Of a stretch of 64,000 bases of DNA, positions 54,586-63,931 are shown in pieces. Origin of the DNA: Chitinophaga sp. MM2321 (GTDB lineage Bacteria; Bacteroidota; Bacteroidia; Chitinophagales; Chitinophagaceae). The stretch is taken from contig NZ_OZ035533.1 of assembly GCF_964033635.1 (NCBI RefSeq), positions 2,728,001 to 2,792,000 on the forward strand, written 5' to 3'. Numbering within the stretch: position 1 is the first letter of the stretch; each line of letters begins with the position of its first letter. A program made the position numbers and the translations under genes. The notes below the pieces were generated by a model. The model was not told the origin of the DNA. It searched no databases and saw only the letters and a program-made list of their open reading frames with translations.

Positions 54586-56181
54586 TTAATTATAACCCTG
54601 GTTCTGCACCAGGTTTGGATTGGCGATCATATCTGCGGCTGGTAACGGGAAAATGGTGCGGTAAGATTCCACTCCTTTTCCGTCTTTGGTATTTCCTTTC
54701 CAGGGCCATACATAATTGGCGCCGGTATATTTTCCAAAGCGGATCAGGTCTGTACGACGTTGTCCTTCCCACATCAGTTCACGTCCACGTTCATCCAGCA
54801 TAAAATCGAGTGTAAGCTGTTCTGTTTTAACGTTACCGGAAGTGTTGCCATAGGCGCGCTCCCTTAAACGATTGACATACTCCAGGGCAGTAGCAGCACT
54901 GCCTCCTGTACCGCCACGCAGCACAGCTTCTGCATACATCAGGTATACATCTCCCAGGCGGAACACGGGGAAGTCTGTATCCACAAAAACTTTATCTGAT
55001 CCGCCGGCGCCTGTTGACGTTACATTCCGCCATTTCGTAACAGGATATCCGTCCGCGAAATTGGCAATACTGTTCATTTCCAGGTTTTGACCGTCGGGGT
55101 GGAACATGGCGCGGCTATCTGTATTACCAGTGATATCCGCAAAGAGGTTTACGATATTCTTGGTGGTGCGCAAACCGTACCATCCGCCATCAATACCGAA
55201 ATCATTGACGGCATCCATGCTCCCGCCCACTGCTGCATGCACCAGGAAGGTGGTACCATTATATGTTTTTGAGTGAATACCATCCTGTGCTATTCTGAAA
55301 ATAATCTCGGATGTTATTTTATCATTATCTGCCAGGAAAAGGTGCTGGAACTTGGGTTCCAGGGTATATCCCGCGGCGGTTATTTTATTGCAATAGGTGA
55401 TGGCATCGGTATACCGTGGTGCGCCCGTATATACTTCCGCGTTAAGATATAATTTTGCCAGCAGCATCCATGCGGCGGCTTTATCAACACGGGGATATTC
55501 ATTGGTACGTGCATCTGCCAGGTCTTCATCTATTGCTTTCAGCTCAGCTTCCACGTAGTTGAACAGGTCTTTGCGGCTGGTTTGTTTCGGGAAAAAGGCG
55601 CCTACCGGATCTTCTTCCGTCACAAAAGGTACATTCCCAAACATGTCTATCGCATGCCAGTAGCTGTAGGCACGTAAAAAACGCATTTCAGCACGGTATC
55701 TTTTAACAGTAACGGCATTGTCTCCTGTAATACCGTTGTCCTTCAGTTTTGTATCTGTTGTCTGACGCAGAAACTCGTTGCAATACATTACCTGCAAATA
55801 AATACGGTTGTACATGGCGCCCAGCAACAGGTTTTGCGATGTCCAGTCCAGTCCGTGCATAGGTAATAAATACTGGTCATTCCAGGCGATGCGGGCTTCA
55901 TCTGTACTGAGTTCCTGCATTTGCCAGTAACCCCTTAAATAACCCACATCTACCCCACCTATATCAGCGTTACCGTCTCCGGTCACCTGGCCTGTCAGCG
56001 CCAGCCCTCCATAGGCTTTCGCTATTAACTCCTTGTAATTACTGAAATCAGTGAACACACTTGCTGTGGTAATATCGTAAAAAGGTTTACGGTCAAGATC
56101 CTTTGAACAGGAAGAAGCCAGCAGCAACAGCACCAGTGATAATAAAAAGCTATTGATATTGTTTCGTTTCATAATTTTCAT
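54586..56181 (-). CDS. SusD/RagB-family surface lipoprotein (second copy)
   Basis: A 531-residue SusD-like protein. Lipobox ASSC followed by SKDLDRKPFYDITTASVF, a very common SusD start. The TPR-type helices (YWHAIDMFGNVPFVTEEDP) and the C-terminal MLDERGRELMWEGQRRTDLIRFGKY hallmark are present, ending in NPNLVQNQGYN. It works with the SusC encoded 10 bp upstream. Two ATGs (56181, 56172) are possible; the second gives a more typical leader. It is different from the SusD at 18086 and belongs to another subfamily. Confidence 0.93.
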   Translation of the reverse strand: MKIMKRNNINSFLLSLVLLLLASSCSKDLDRKPFYDITTASVFTDFSNYKELIAKAYGGLALTGQVTGDGNADIGGVDVGYLRGYWQMQELSTDEARIAWNDQYLLPMHGLDWTSQNLLLGAMYNRIYLQVMYCNEFLRQTTDTKLKDNGITGDNAVTVKRYRAEMRFLRAYSYWHAIDMFGNVPFVTEEDPVGAFFPKQTSRKDLFNYVEAELKAIDEDLADARTNEYPRVDKAAAWMLLAKLYLNAEVYTGAPRYTDAITYCNKITAAGYTLEPKFQHLFLADNDKITSEIIFRIAQDGIHSKTYNGTTFLVHAAVGGSMDAVNDFGIDGGWYGLRTTKNIVNLFADITGNTDSRAMFHPDGQNLEMNSIANFADGYPVTKWRNVTSTGAGGSDKVFVDTDFPVFRLGDVYLMYAEAVLRGGTGGSAATALEYVNRLRERAYGNTSGNVKTEQLTLDFMLDERGRELMWEGQRRTDLIRFGKYTGANYVWPWKGNTKDGKGVESYRTIFPLPAADMIANPNLVQNQGYN

Positions 56182-56191
56182 TCTTTACAGG

Positions 56192-59100
56192 TTATAAACC
56201 AAGGTTAATACCTAATGAATAAATTCGTGGCCTGGGATAAAAGTTATTATCAATACCATTAGACACTTCAGGATCAAGACCGGAATAACCGGTAACAACG
56301 AATAAATTCTGTACGTTGGCAGAGAGGGTCAGATCCACCTGCTTACCTATCTTACCAAAATGATAAGCCAGGTTAAGATTATCCATGCGCAGGAAAGATG
56401 CATTCTCTATATAATAATCTGATGTCTGCCTGTTATGTAAAAAATTGGTTTTATTAATGCTACCCGATGCATTCGCCAGGAAGTTGGCGAAAGAAAGTGC
56501 ATCACCATAACCGGTATTGGCGGCTACACTGTTGTAGTTGTAGGCGCCCAGGTTGGCACGCATGGTAAATCCAAGACTCAGCTTCTTATAGGCCAGGTTG
56601 GAACTCAGTCCCAGCAGTAATGTTGGATTGGGAGATTTATGGTGATAAAAATCCGTTTCCTCCGATGTACCATTACCGTTTATATCTGCATAAGAGCCTT
56701 CGATGGGTTTTCCTTTGGCATCGTACAATTGTTTTTGTATGTAGTAGGTATACGGTGCATAGCCCACTTTATGATATTGCAGACTGGTGCCGGTAAAACT
56801 GGTGGCGCCGGCTGGTGTACCCGGAGAAGTTGGATCGTCTTTTCCTGATAAAGTAAGATTGGTGATCTTGTTATCATAATGGGTCAGGTTAAAATTCAGG
56901 TCCCAATTAACTGTTGCCGTTTTTACAGGCGTAGCGTTCAGGTTAAATTCTATCCCTTTATTTTCCATATCACCCACATTCGTTAATATGAAATTGGAGA
57001 AGTTGGAGCCGGTAGCGGTAACCACCCTGCTGATCAGGTTATTTGTTTTGCGGATAAAGTAATCCACGCTACCACTGATTCTGCCATCCATAAAGCCAAA
57101 GTCAATTCCGGTATTAAAGGTGTTGGTTTCTTCCCATTTAATATGCTGATCATATGCATTAGGGCGCAGCATATTATAATAAACACCACCCATTGGATAT
57201 GTAGTGGCATCATCACTTTTGTTGTACCCGGCTAAGTAAGGATAATCATTGGAGGTTACATCCTGTTGACCGGTTTTACCATAACCAATTCTCAGTTTCA
57301 ACTGCGACAGCGCATTGGATTCTTTCAGGAAAGACTCCTGTTTGATATCCCAGGCAATTGCGCCGGAAGGGAAAATACCCCAGCGGTTTTCCGGTGCGAA
57401 CCTGGAAGAACCATCTGTCCGTATGGTACCGGTTAATACATACTTATCTTTAAACGTATAATTTACGCGCCCGAAATAAGAAATCAGGGTATTTTGTGTT
57501 TTGGTAGGATTACGTGCCGGATCGTTGCCAATGCCACTTACAATTACGATGGCAGGTTCATCTATAATCCAGTCCTGGTAGGCGTATCCAGCGGTAACAT
57601 CAATTCTGCTGCTGATGCTGGTAATATCTTTAACATAGTTAAAGTAGAAATCGAGTAATTTATTTTTCCTGTTCTGCCAGTAGTGGGAAGAAGTTCCTTT
57701 GAGTGTGTAGGCAGCTGCCAGTGTGGGAGGCAGGATATCTGTTCCATCACTTTTTGATACATCATAGCCCACATTCAGATTAGCACGCAACTCAGGCAGA
57801 AAATGAAACTTATAATCCAGTTGCAGATTTCCGATGCTTCGGTTGGCGTTAGCATTGTTACGCTCCTGTTCCAGCATGCTTACGGGGTTTTTACCCGCCA
57901 GTTGAAGGGGAACGCCTTTATTGTCTACCCATTCCGTATAGCCGCCCAGGTTAGTATTGGTAGCTGATTCCGGTTGGGAAGGATCATAAGGAGCTGCGTA
58001 CACCGGTAAGGTGGGATTAAAGGCTGCCGCAGCACCGATAGCGCCGGTATTGGCGAAACGGGATTTGGTCATTGTTCCTTTAAAATTGGCATTTACGCTT
58101 AAATGATTATCAAAAAATTTGGGACTCAGGTTTAAAGCGCCGGATACCCGGTCGAAATCGGATGTTTTTAAAATACCGGCCTCGTTCAGATAACCGAGCG
58201 ACAAACGGTAAGGCAATCCTTTGATGCCACCGCTGAGGCTCACTGTATTATCGGTTTTGAAGGCAGTCTGGTATATTTCATTCTGCCAGTTGGTATTGGC
58301 GTTGCCCATCAGGCCCAGTTTCGCCTGCCTTGCAGCAGGATCGGCTTCTGTCTGATCGAGGTACTGCGTTAAAGCGGTTCTGTATTGATCGGCTGACAGT
58401 ACATCCAGTATACCGGTTTTCTGCGATACAGACTGTAATGAATTAATATTTACTTTCAATTTGCCACCAGCCAGACCTTTTTTGGTGGTGATGATGATCA
58501 CCCCATTAGAGGCCCTGCTGCCATAGATGGCGGCTGCGGAAGCATCTTTTAGAATACTGAAAGATTCGATGTCATTTGGATTAACAACACTTAGCGGGTT
58601 GCTTAAACCGGCGACACCTTTGTTATCTAACGGTACCCCATCAATCACGATCAGCGGATCGTTACTGGAATTCAGGGAAGCACCGGCCCTGATACGGATG
58701 GTACTACCTGCGCCGGGTGCGCCGCCACTTGAAATGACCTGCACACCAGCTACTTTACCGGATATTAACTGCTGCGGTGAAGTAATAGAGCCTGGATTAA
58801 AATCGGCTGCGGTAACGGTAGCAATGGCCCCTGTCAGGTCTTTTTTCCGTTGGGTACCATAGCCAATTACCACCACTTCATTTAAAGCGGAGGCTTCATT
58901 TTCTAAGTTGAAATCAAGATGATTGTCTCCTTCCTTTACTGTAATCGCTGTACTTTGTGTGACATAACCAATATACTGTGCCCTGACAGTATAGGTACCG
59001 GGTTTTATACCGTTGATGGTAAACTCGCCGTTTGAGCCGGAAGAAGCGCCCAGATTAGTGCCTTCCAATAAAATGGTGACACCAGGTAAACTCTGTTGTT

Positions 59101-59209
59101 CCTCTCCAAAAGCACGGCCGCTGATACGCCCGGTTTGAGCAGATGCTATCAGTACGGACAGCATAAACATGCATAGCAATCCATACTTCCTGTGGTAGTT
59201 TTTTTTCAT
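56192..59209 (-). CDS. SusC/RagA-family TonB-linked outer-membrane transporter (second copy)
   Basis: A 1,005-residue TonB-dependent transporter. Signal peptide (ends LIASAQ), carboxypeptidase-regulatory-like domain (about 28-110), TonB-box region ALNEVVVIGYGTQRKKDLTGA, plug (NDPLIVIDGVPL, IESFSILKDASAAAIYGSRASNGVIIITTKKG) and barrel to the end. It precedes the SusD gene by 10 bp and heads the main part of the locus with GH65, MFS and GMC genes. There is no FecI/FecR pair here; the AraC regulator at 61118 is the likely controller. Likely cargo: an alpha-glucan fragment or oligosaccharide. Confidence 0.93.
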   Translation of the reverse strand: MKKNYHRKYGLLCMFMLSVLIASAQTGRISGRAFGEEQQSLPGVTILLEGTNLGASSGSNGEFTINGIKPGTYTVRAQYIGYVTQSTAITVKEGDNHLDFNLENEASALNEVVVIGYGTQRKKDLTGAIATVTAADFNPGSITSPQQLISGKVAGVQVISSGGAPGAGSTIRIRAGASLNSSNDPLIVIDGVPLDNKGVAGLSNPLSVVNPNDIESFSILKDASAAAIYGSRASNGVIIITTKKGLAGGKLKVNINSLQSVSQKTGILDVLSADQYRTALTQYLDQTEADPAARQAKLGLMGNANTNWQNEIYQTAFKTDNTVSLSGGIKGLPYRLSLGYLNEAGILKTSDFDRVSGALNLSPKFFDNHLSVNANFKGTMTKSRFANTGAIGAAAAFNPTLPVYAAPYDPSQPESATNTNLGGYTEWVDNKGVPLQLAGKNPVSMLEQERNNANANRSIGNLQLDYKFHFLPELRANLNVGYDVSKSDGTDILPPTLAAAYTLKGTSSHYWQNRKNKLLDFYFNYVKDITSISSRIDVTAGYAYQDWIIDEPAIVIVSGIGNDPARNPTKTQNTLISYFGRVNYTFKDKYVLTGTIRTDGSSRFAPENRWGIFPSGAIAWDIKQESFLKESNALSQLKLRIGYGKTGQQDVTSNDYPYLAGYNKSDDATTYPMGGVYYNMLRPNAYDQHIKWEETNTFNTGIDFGFMDGRISGSVDYFIRKTNNLISRVVTATGSNFSNFILTNVGDMENKGIEFNLNATPVKTATVNWDLNFNLTHYDNKITNLTLSGKDDPTSPGTPAGATSFTGTSLQYHKVGYAPYTYYIQKQLYDAKGKPIEGSYADINGNGTSEETDFYHHKSPNPTLLLGLSSNLAYKKLSLGFTMRANLGAYNYNSVAANTGYGDALSFANFLANASGSINKTNFLHNRQTSDYYIENASFLRMDNLNLAYHFGKIGKQVDLTLSANVQNLFVVTGYSGLDPEVSNGIDNNFYPRPRIYSLGINLGL

Positions 59210-59385
59210 AACGTTTCCTGCGTTTAAGTTGGTTATACTGTCTGTTCCTTCAGCTTAACATACAGATATGGTCGGTAGGCAATCAGGTGACGCCGGCTAT
59301 TGGTGATCGCCGGCGCCACGATTGATTTCTATAAACTGTGTCTATCAATATTCAAGGGATAATGACGGTTGGTTCCTGAAAGCTA

Positions 59386-60210
59386 TTATAATATGGTCGG
59401 ATTCAGTTCCGAATCTGCCAGCGTACCGACAGCCTTTCCCAACAACCATTTCTCCAGATCATTTTCCTGCCATTTATGCTTCGGCTGACTGATAGTAGCG
59501 CCGTCTGCATAATAAATAATCGTAATCACTTCGCGCCTTGTTTGTGATGTATTGCCCGGTGCATTGTGAATGGTGTATCCATGATGCCAGGTAGCATCAC
59601 CTGCTTTCATGGATGATGGCCTTGAAATAGCAAAACCATTATCTTTTACATAATTATCAAAAGCATCTTCTGATTCATCAGAAATAACATGATCAAACAC
59701 ATTACCTTTTATCTGAGAGCCGGAGGCAAAAGTGAGCATGCCCATATCTGCATCCGCTAAATCTACCAACGGCATCCACATGGTAATTGTTTTGTTGGTA
59801 TCCAACGGCCAGTAGTTCTGATCCTGGTGCCAGGGAGTAGGACCACCGCCCGGTTCCTTGAACAGTGCCTGATCGTGATAAATACGAACATTTTTAACGC
59901 CTAAAAGATCTGCGGCTATTTTACCAAAACGTTTGGCCAATATGAATTTTTTCACCCGTTCGTCGTTGCGCCAGAGATTCATGATCTGCAAAAACGCTTT
60001 ACCATAAGTATCACGGTCAGCTAGTTTCCTGGTTTCGCTGTTATACTTATCCGCTGCTTCAACAATTACATCGCGGTAGGCTGCTACTTCCTCCTTACTA
60101 AGTATTCCAGGAATAAAAATGTGTCCGTCCCTGGAAAATTGCTGGGTTTGATCATCTGAAATGTTAATAAAATTGTTCAGATCCGGTAACGTGGTTGTAT
60201 TGTTATTCAT
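59386..60210 (-). CDS. Phytanoyl-CoA dioxygenase (PhyH) family protein
   Basis: A 274-residue non-haem Fe(II)/2-oxoglutarate dioxygenase of the PhyH family. The iron triad can be placed as His128 and Asp130 (PWHQDQNYW) and His215 (TIHNAPGN), and Arg226 is well placed for 2-oxoglutarate. Such enzymes hydroxylate small molecules, and bacterial members have varied substrates. Its presence between beta-PGM and SusC in a sugar locus is unusual; PhyH genes do occur with keto-sugar clusters in Bacteroidota but their role is not established. A 176-bp gap follows before SusC. Confidence 0.9.
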   Translation of the reverse strand: MNNNTTTLPDLNNFINISDDQTQQFSRDGHIFIPGILSKEEVAAYRDVIVEAADKYNSETRKLADRDTYGKAFLQIMNLWRNDERVKKFILAKRFGKIAADLLGVKNVRIYHDQALFKEPGGGPTPWHQDQNYWPLDTNKTITMWMPLVDLADADMGMLTFASGSQIKGNVFDHVISDESEDAFDNYVKDNGFAISRPSSMKAGDATWHHGYTIHNAPGNTSQTRREVITIIYYADGATISQPKHKWQENDLEKWLLGKAVGTLADSELNPTIL

Positions 60211-60257
60211 TATATGTGGTTTTATTCATTTAATCAAATATAAAATACCGGCGGGCA

Positions 60258-60956
60258 TCATGACAAACTGTCTGCAGCTATAATATGGTAATGATTCCTA
60301 ATCTCTTCCAGGGTTATTTCTGAAAGATCTTTTACCACCAGGTCCGCATCTTTCAGTACCGCTTCCTCTCCTACCCCTATTACCTTCATTCCTGCTGTCA
60401 GTGCCGCTTTCACCCCAGCCACCGCATCTTCAAATACCAGGCAATTAACCGGTGCTTCCTGTAATAACTCCGCGCCTTTTAAAAAAACTGCCGGATCGGG
60501 TTTGGATGTCAATCCCATATTGCCGTCTACGATTGCATCAAAAAAACGGGCGAGTCCTGTATGTTCTAATATCAGCCCTGCATTTTTACTGACTGAACCC
60601 AAAGCTGTTTTTATGCCGTTTTCGCGTACTGCGGTAAGCAAGGCTATTGCACCCGGCAACACCTCCTGCGGCGTCATGGTACTGATCATAGCGGTGTACC
60701 AGTTGTTTTTTTGTTCCGCCAGTTCCGCCATCGTATGCGGTGGTATTGAAAGTCCGCCCCATTCCAGTATCAATTTCAAAGATTCGTCGCGACTGATGCC
60801 TTTTAAGGATTCATTCTGTTTTTCCGTAAAATCGAAGCCAAGCTGGTTGGCCATTTTTTTCCATGCTTTATAATGATATATAGCAGTATCAACTAATACA
60901 CCATCCAGATCAAAAATGCATGCCTTTAGTTGTATCGTGGAATTATTTATCTTCAT
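60258..60956 (-). CDS. pgmB: Beta-phosphoglucomutase
   Basis: A 232-residue HAD-superfamily enzyme. The catalytic pair Asp16 and Asp18 is in FDLDGVLVDT; the cap carries FTEKQNESLKGISRDESL with the residues that read the sugar; LGSVSKNA, SKPDPAVFLKGA and VFEDAVAGVKAA complete the family set. It converts beta-glucose 1-phosphate to glucose 6-phosphate and is the usual partner of GH65 phosphorylases, whose gene lies 6 kb downstream in the same direction. First gene of the locus, divergent from the AraC gene. Confidence 0.93.
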   Translation of the reverse strand: MKINNSTIQLKACIFDLDGVLVDTAIYHYKAWKKMANQLGFDFTEKQNESLKGISRDESLKLILEWGGLSIPPHTMAELAEQKNNWYTAMISTMTPQEVLPGAIALLTAVRENGIKTALGSVSKNAGLILEHTGLARFFDAIVDGNMGLTSKPDPAVFLKGAELLQEAPVNCLVFEDAVAGVKAALTAGMKVIGVGEEAVLKDADLVVKDLSEITLEEIRNHYHIIAADSLS

Positions 60957-61033
60957 CCAGTTAGTGTTTATCCCGCGTTGTATTGTTGTTTTCGCTTAAC
61001 TCAAATGTATGTTTCATTTGTAACCTTCAGAAT

Positions 61034-61111
61034 GAATAAATTGGAATAAACATGGTGTATTTTGGCATCTTTGAAATAAAATCGATACTTTTAGAATAAA
61101 ATCAGAATAAA
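61034..61111. promoter_or_regulatory. Phased GAATAAA direct repeats upstream of the AraC gene
   Basis: GAATAAA occurs at 61034, 61044, 61094 and 61105, with steps of 10, 50 and 11 bp, that is about whole helical turns. They lie in the gap between the divergent beta-phosphoglucomutase and AraC genes. They may be binding half-sites of the AraC protein, or simply AT-rich promoter DNA. Confidence 0.4.
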
Positions 61112-61117
61112 ATAGAT

Positions 61118-61996
61118 ATGCTAAAAGCGTCTTGTGAAGTACTGAATCCGACAAACGGACAATCTTTTTTACTGCGGAGATTTAATAAATCGGCCTTTGA
61201 TGCACCTTATCATTTTCATACAGAATATGAACTCACTACTATTTTAGAAGGCAAAGGCAAACGCTTTATCGGTAACCATATGACCGATTATGAAGAAGGG
61301 GATCTTATTTTATTGGGCCCCAAGCTTCCTCATTGCTGGAAACTTAACCAGGACACCCACAAACAGCAGGTAGGCAGCGCCATTGTTGTACAGTTTACCA
61401 ATGATTTTATGGGAGAAGGATTTTTTGATAAAGCAGAATTTGTTAATATCAAAAATCTCCTGCAAAACAGCAGCTGCGGAATAAGCTTTAGTAGTAAAAC
61501 ACAACAATTAATACAACAGCAACTACTTAAACTGGCGGAACAGCCCAATAATTTCAGGATATTTATCGGCTTGATGGATATCCTGCAAAGTCTTGCTGTT
61601 ACTACTGATTACCACCTGCTGGATACGCAAAGTACCATTGCAGAACGCTCTACATCTGAACAGGAAAGGATCAATGCCGTATATGCATATCTCGTAGAGC
61701 ATTTCAGGGAACAGGTATCCCTGGAAAAAGTAGCTGCGATTGCACATATGACACCCAGCGCCTTTTGTAAATATTTTAAGAAGATAACCCGTAAGACCTT
61801 TATGGAAACGGTTATTCATTATCGCCTCAATTACGCTACGCAGCAATTGATACAAACCGATAAATCCATATCGGAAATCTCATTCGACAGTGGCTTTGGC
61901 GATGTTTCTCATTTTTATAAAATGTTCCGGTCAAAAATGCAGTTAAGTCCGCTGCATTACCGCAAAAAATTCATGGACAATATACACGACGACTGA
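61118..61996 (+). CDS. AraC-family regulator with N-terminal cupin
   Basis: A 292-residue regulator. The cupin-like sensor (about 15-100, FHTEYELTTILEGKGKRFIG and DLILLGPKLPHCWKL) would bind a sugar; the C-terminal two HTH units (about 185-287, VSLEKVAAIAHMTPSAFCKYF and SISEISFDSGFGDVSHFYKMF) bind DNA. It is divergent from the beta-phosphoglucomutase gene and so is the best candidate regulator of the whole GH65/SusCD locus. Its stop codon directly touches the stop of the convergent esterase gene, with no base between. It is a relative of the partial protein at the left end of the window. Confidence 0.92.
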   Translation: MLKASCEVLNPTNGQSFLLRRFNKSAFDAPYHFHTEYELTTILEGKGKRFIGNHMTDYEEGDLILLGPKLPHCWKLNQDTHKQQVGSAIVVQFTNDFMGEGFFDKAEFVNIKNLLQNSSCGISFSSKTQQLIQQQLLKLAEQPNNFRIFIGLMDILQSLAVTTDYHLLDTQSTIAERSTSEQERINAVYAYLVEHFREQVSLEKVAAIAHMTPSAFCKYFKKITRKTFMETVIHYRLNYATQQLIQTDKSISEISFDSGFGDVSHFYKMFRSKMQLSPLHYRKKFMDNIHDD

Positions 61997-62800
61997 TTAC
62001 ACCATTTGTGCATCAAAAAACTGCAAGGTACGGATGACATGCTTTTCCCAGTAAGGCCATTCGTGCCCCCCTTCAAATTCTTCATACAGATGAGGAATGT
62101 TGTTTTCCTGGAGCTGTTGATGCAACAGCCGGTTATCAGCGATCAATAAATCCGTATTACCGCAATCAAAACGAAAAGGCGGTAACCTGTCCTTGTATTT
62201 TAGCATGGTATCCAATACGTTTTCACTGGTCGGATCATTTTGTGTATAGCCTTGCAGGTCCTCTTCTACAAACAGTTTCATTTGTTCCAGCATTGTTATG
62301 GAAGAATGCCCGGCCATCGCTTTAAACCGTTCATTATATTTTGCGCCGATGCGCAATGCGCCAAATCCGCCCATTGACAAGCCCGCAATAAAAAATGGGG
62401 ATTTTTCTGATACTTGTGGGAAGGATTCAATTAATACTTCCGGCACGTCTGTGGCAATCCATTTTTCAAAATCGAGCTGATGATGTGGAAGATAAGCAGA
62501 ACCATCGCCCCAAAGGCCGTCTGATGGCATCGCAATCAGCATTGGCTTTATCTCTTTTCTTTCCATCATTTCTTTGGCCCGCAGGTGTATACCTGCGCAG
62601 AAAGCCCAGCTCCAGGCACTTCCATACACCCCATGCAATAAAATACAAACCGGCAGATCTGAAAGATCTGTGATGCCGGGAGGAACAAAAATACAGATAT
62701 CACCCCGCCCTTTAAGCGAGGCTGTTTTTACCGTGAGAAACCGAAGATGCTGTTGTTCGAAAGCCGGGTTGGATATTTCTACCGTTCTGAATTTTGACAT
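61997..62800 (-). CDS. Esterase (esterase D / acetyl-xylan-esterase-like, PF00756 type)
   Basis: A 267-residue alpha/beta hydrolase. The nucleophile elbow is GLSMGG with Ser142; LLHGVYGSAWSW (54-65) gives the oxyanion region, and GGHEWPYWE near the C terminus gives the His. No signal peptide, so it is probably cytosolic. The set of motifs fits the esterase family that includes S-formylglutathione hydrolases and sugar-ester hydrolases. It lies 15 bp after the zinc alcohol dehydrogenase gene; that pair recalls formaldehyde-detoxifying gene pairs, but sugar deacetylation is an equally fair reading. Confidence 0.88.
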   Translation of the reverse strand: MSKFRTVEISNPAFEQQHLRFLTVKTASLKGRGDICIFVPPGITDLSDLPVCILLHGVYGSAWSWAFCAGIHLRAKEMMERKEIKPMLIAMPSDGLWGDGSAYLPHHQLDFEKWIATDVPEVLIESFPQVSEKSPFFIAGLSMGGFGALRIGAKYNERFKAMAGHSSITMLEQMKLFVEEDLQGYTQNDPTSENVLDTMLKYKDRLPPFRFDCGNTDLLIADNRLLHQQLQENNIPHLYEEFEGGHEWPYWEKHVIRTLQFFDAQMV

Positions 62801-62815
62801 ATACTATTGTTGCTA

Positions 62816-63931
62816 TTAAAAAATGATGACACCTTTTGCATTTCTGCCCTGTAACATATCATCAAAAGCCTGTTTTAAATCCTGGAGTGCATACCGGCGT
62901 GTGATCATTTCTTCCAGCAGGAAGCGCCCTTCGTTGTATAATGCAGTAATGGCCGGAAAATCGGTCTGGGGTTTACATTTACCATACAATGGGTTGATAT
63001 ATATTTTATCCCACTCAAAGAGGTTCATATCAAATGGTATTTCCTGTTCTATACCACTTACCTGCACGGCAGTTCCGGCATTGCGTACCATTGCCAGCGG
63101 CGCGGCGCCTAACTGGGGAATAGCAGTGCATTCAAAGGCATAATCAGCTCCACGGTTAGCCGTTAACGCCTTCACCTTAGCAGCGGCCTGTAAAAGCCCC
63201 GTATCAGCCTTATCAGCCAGTATAATATCGGTAGCGCCAAAAGCTGCTGCCATTTCCAGGCGACGGGGATTAATATCAATAGCGATGATCTTTCCGGCAC
63301 CGGCCACTTTTGCCCCCTGGATCACGCTGAGTCCAACGCCACCGGTGCCCAATACCACCACGCTGCTGCCTGGCTTCACTTTGGCCGCATTGATCACAGA
63401 ACCGTAACCGGTCATCACACCGCAACCGATGATACTGGCCGCTTCAAACGACATTTTATCCGAGGCATTTAATACCACGGCAGCGGCTTTTACCAGCGTG
63501 TATTCTGCCAGCGTACCCAGGTTAAAGGAGCGTTCCACAGGTATCCCCTTCAAAGTACTGCCCATCGCATGCGCATGACCGCCATTGGGTCCATGCTGTC
63601 CTCCTGTAACGGGCGAATTATTCTCACAAATATGCTGATTGCCTTCTTCACACTGGAAACAATGTCCGCAAGGCATTGCCCAGTTCAACATTACTTTATC
63701 ACCCACCTGTAACCCCGTTACCTGTGCGCCAGTTTTCACAATAACACCCGCGCCTTCATGCCCGATGATCATGGTTTTGTTCCAGCTCAGCGAGTCGTAA
63801 TCAGTGTGGCATAATCCTGCAGCCTTCACCTGTACCAGCACTTCATCCGGTCCGGGATCAGCTACCTGTATCTCATCGATAAAAAAATCACCCTTGCCAT
63901 TGGTTACTGCGGCTTTACAATTAATCGGCAT
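62816..63931 (-). CDS. Zinc-dependent alcohol dehydrogenase (class III-like)
   Basis: A 371-residue MDR protein. Catalytic zinc ligands Cys41 (LCHTD), His58 with Glu59 (GHEGAG) and a Cys near 169 (IIGCGVMTGYG); structural zinc ligands Cys88, Cys91, Cys94 and Cys102, all present; Rossmann motif VVLGTGGVGLS. It is close to the class III (glutathione-dependent formaldehyde dehydrogenase) and NDMA-dependent group. The complete four-cysteine loop contrasts with the enzyme at 40310. It is co-directional with the esterase downstream. Oxidation of formaldehyde-adducts or of a primary alcohol is likely; the exact substrate is not clear. Confidence 0.9.
   Translation of the reverse strand: MPINCKAAVTNGKGDFFIDEIQVADPGPDEVLVQVKAAGLCHTDYDSLSWNKTMIIGHEGAGVIVKTGAQVTGLQVGDKVMLNWAMPCGHCFQCEEGNQHICENNSPVTGGQHGPNGGHAHAMGSTLKGIPVERSFNLGTLAEYTLVKAAAVVLNASDKMSFEAASIIGCGVMTGYGSVINAAKVKPGSSVVVLGTGGVGLSVIQGAKVAGAGKIIAIDINPRRLEMAAAFGATDIILADKADTGLLQAAAKVKALTANRGADYAFECTAIPQLGAAPLAMVRNAGTAVQVSGIEQEIPFDMNLFEWDKIYINPLYGKCKPQTDFPAITALYNEGRFLLEEMITRRYALQDLKQAFDDMLQGRNAKGVIIF

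Noticed and set aside
61990..62005. Possible overlap or frameshift where the AraC and esterase genes meet
   Set aside because: The two stop codons (TGA on plus, TAA on minus) simply abut; both proteins have full-length, family-typical ends.
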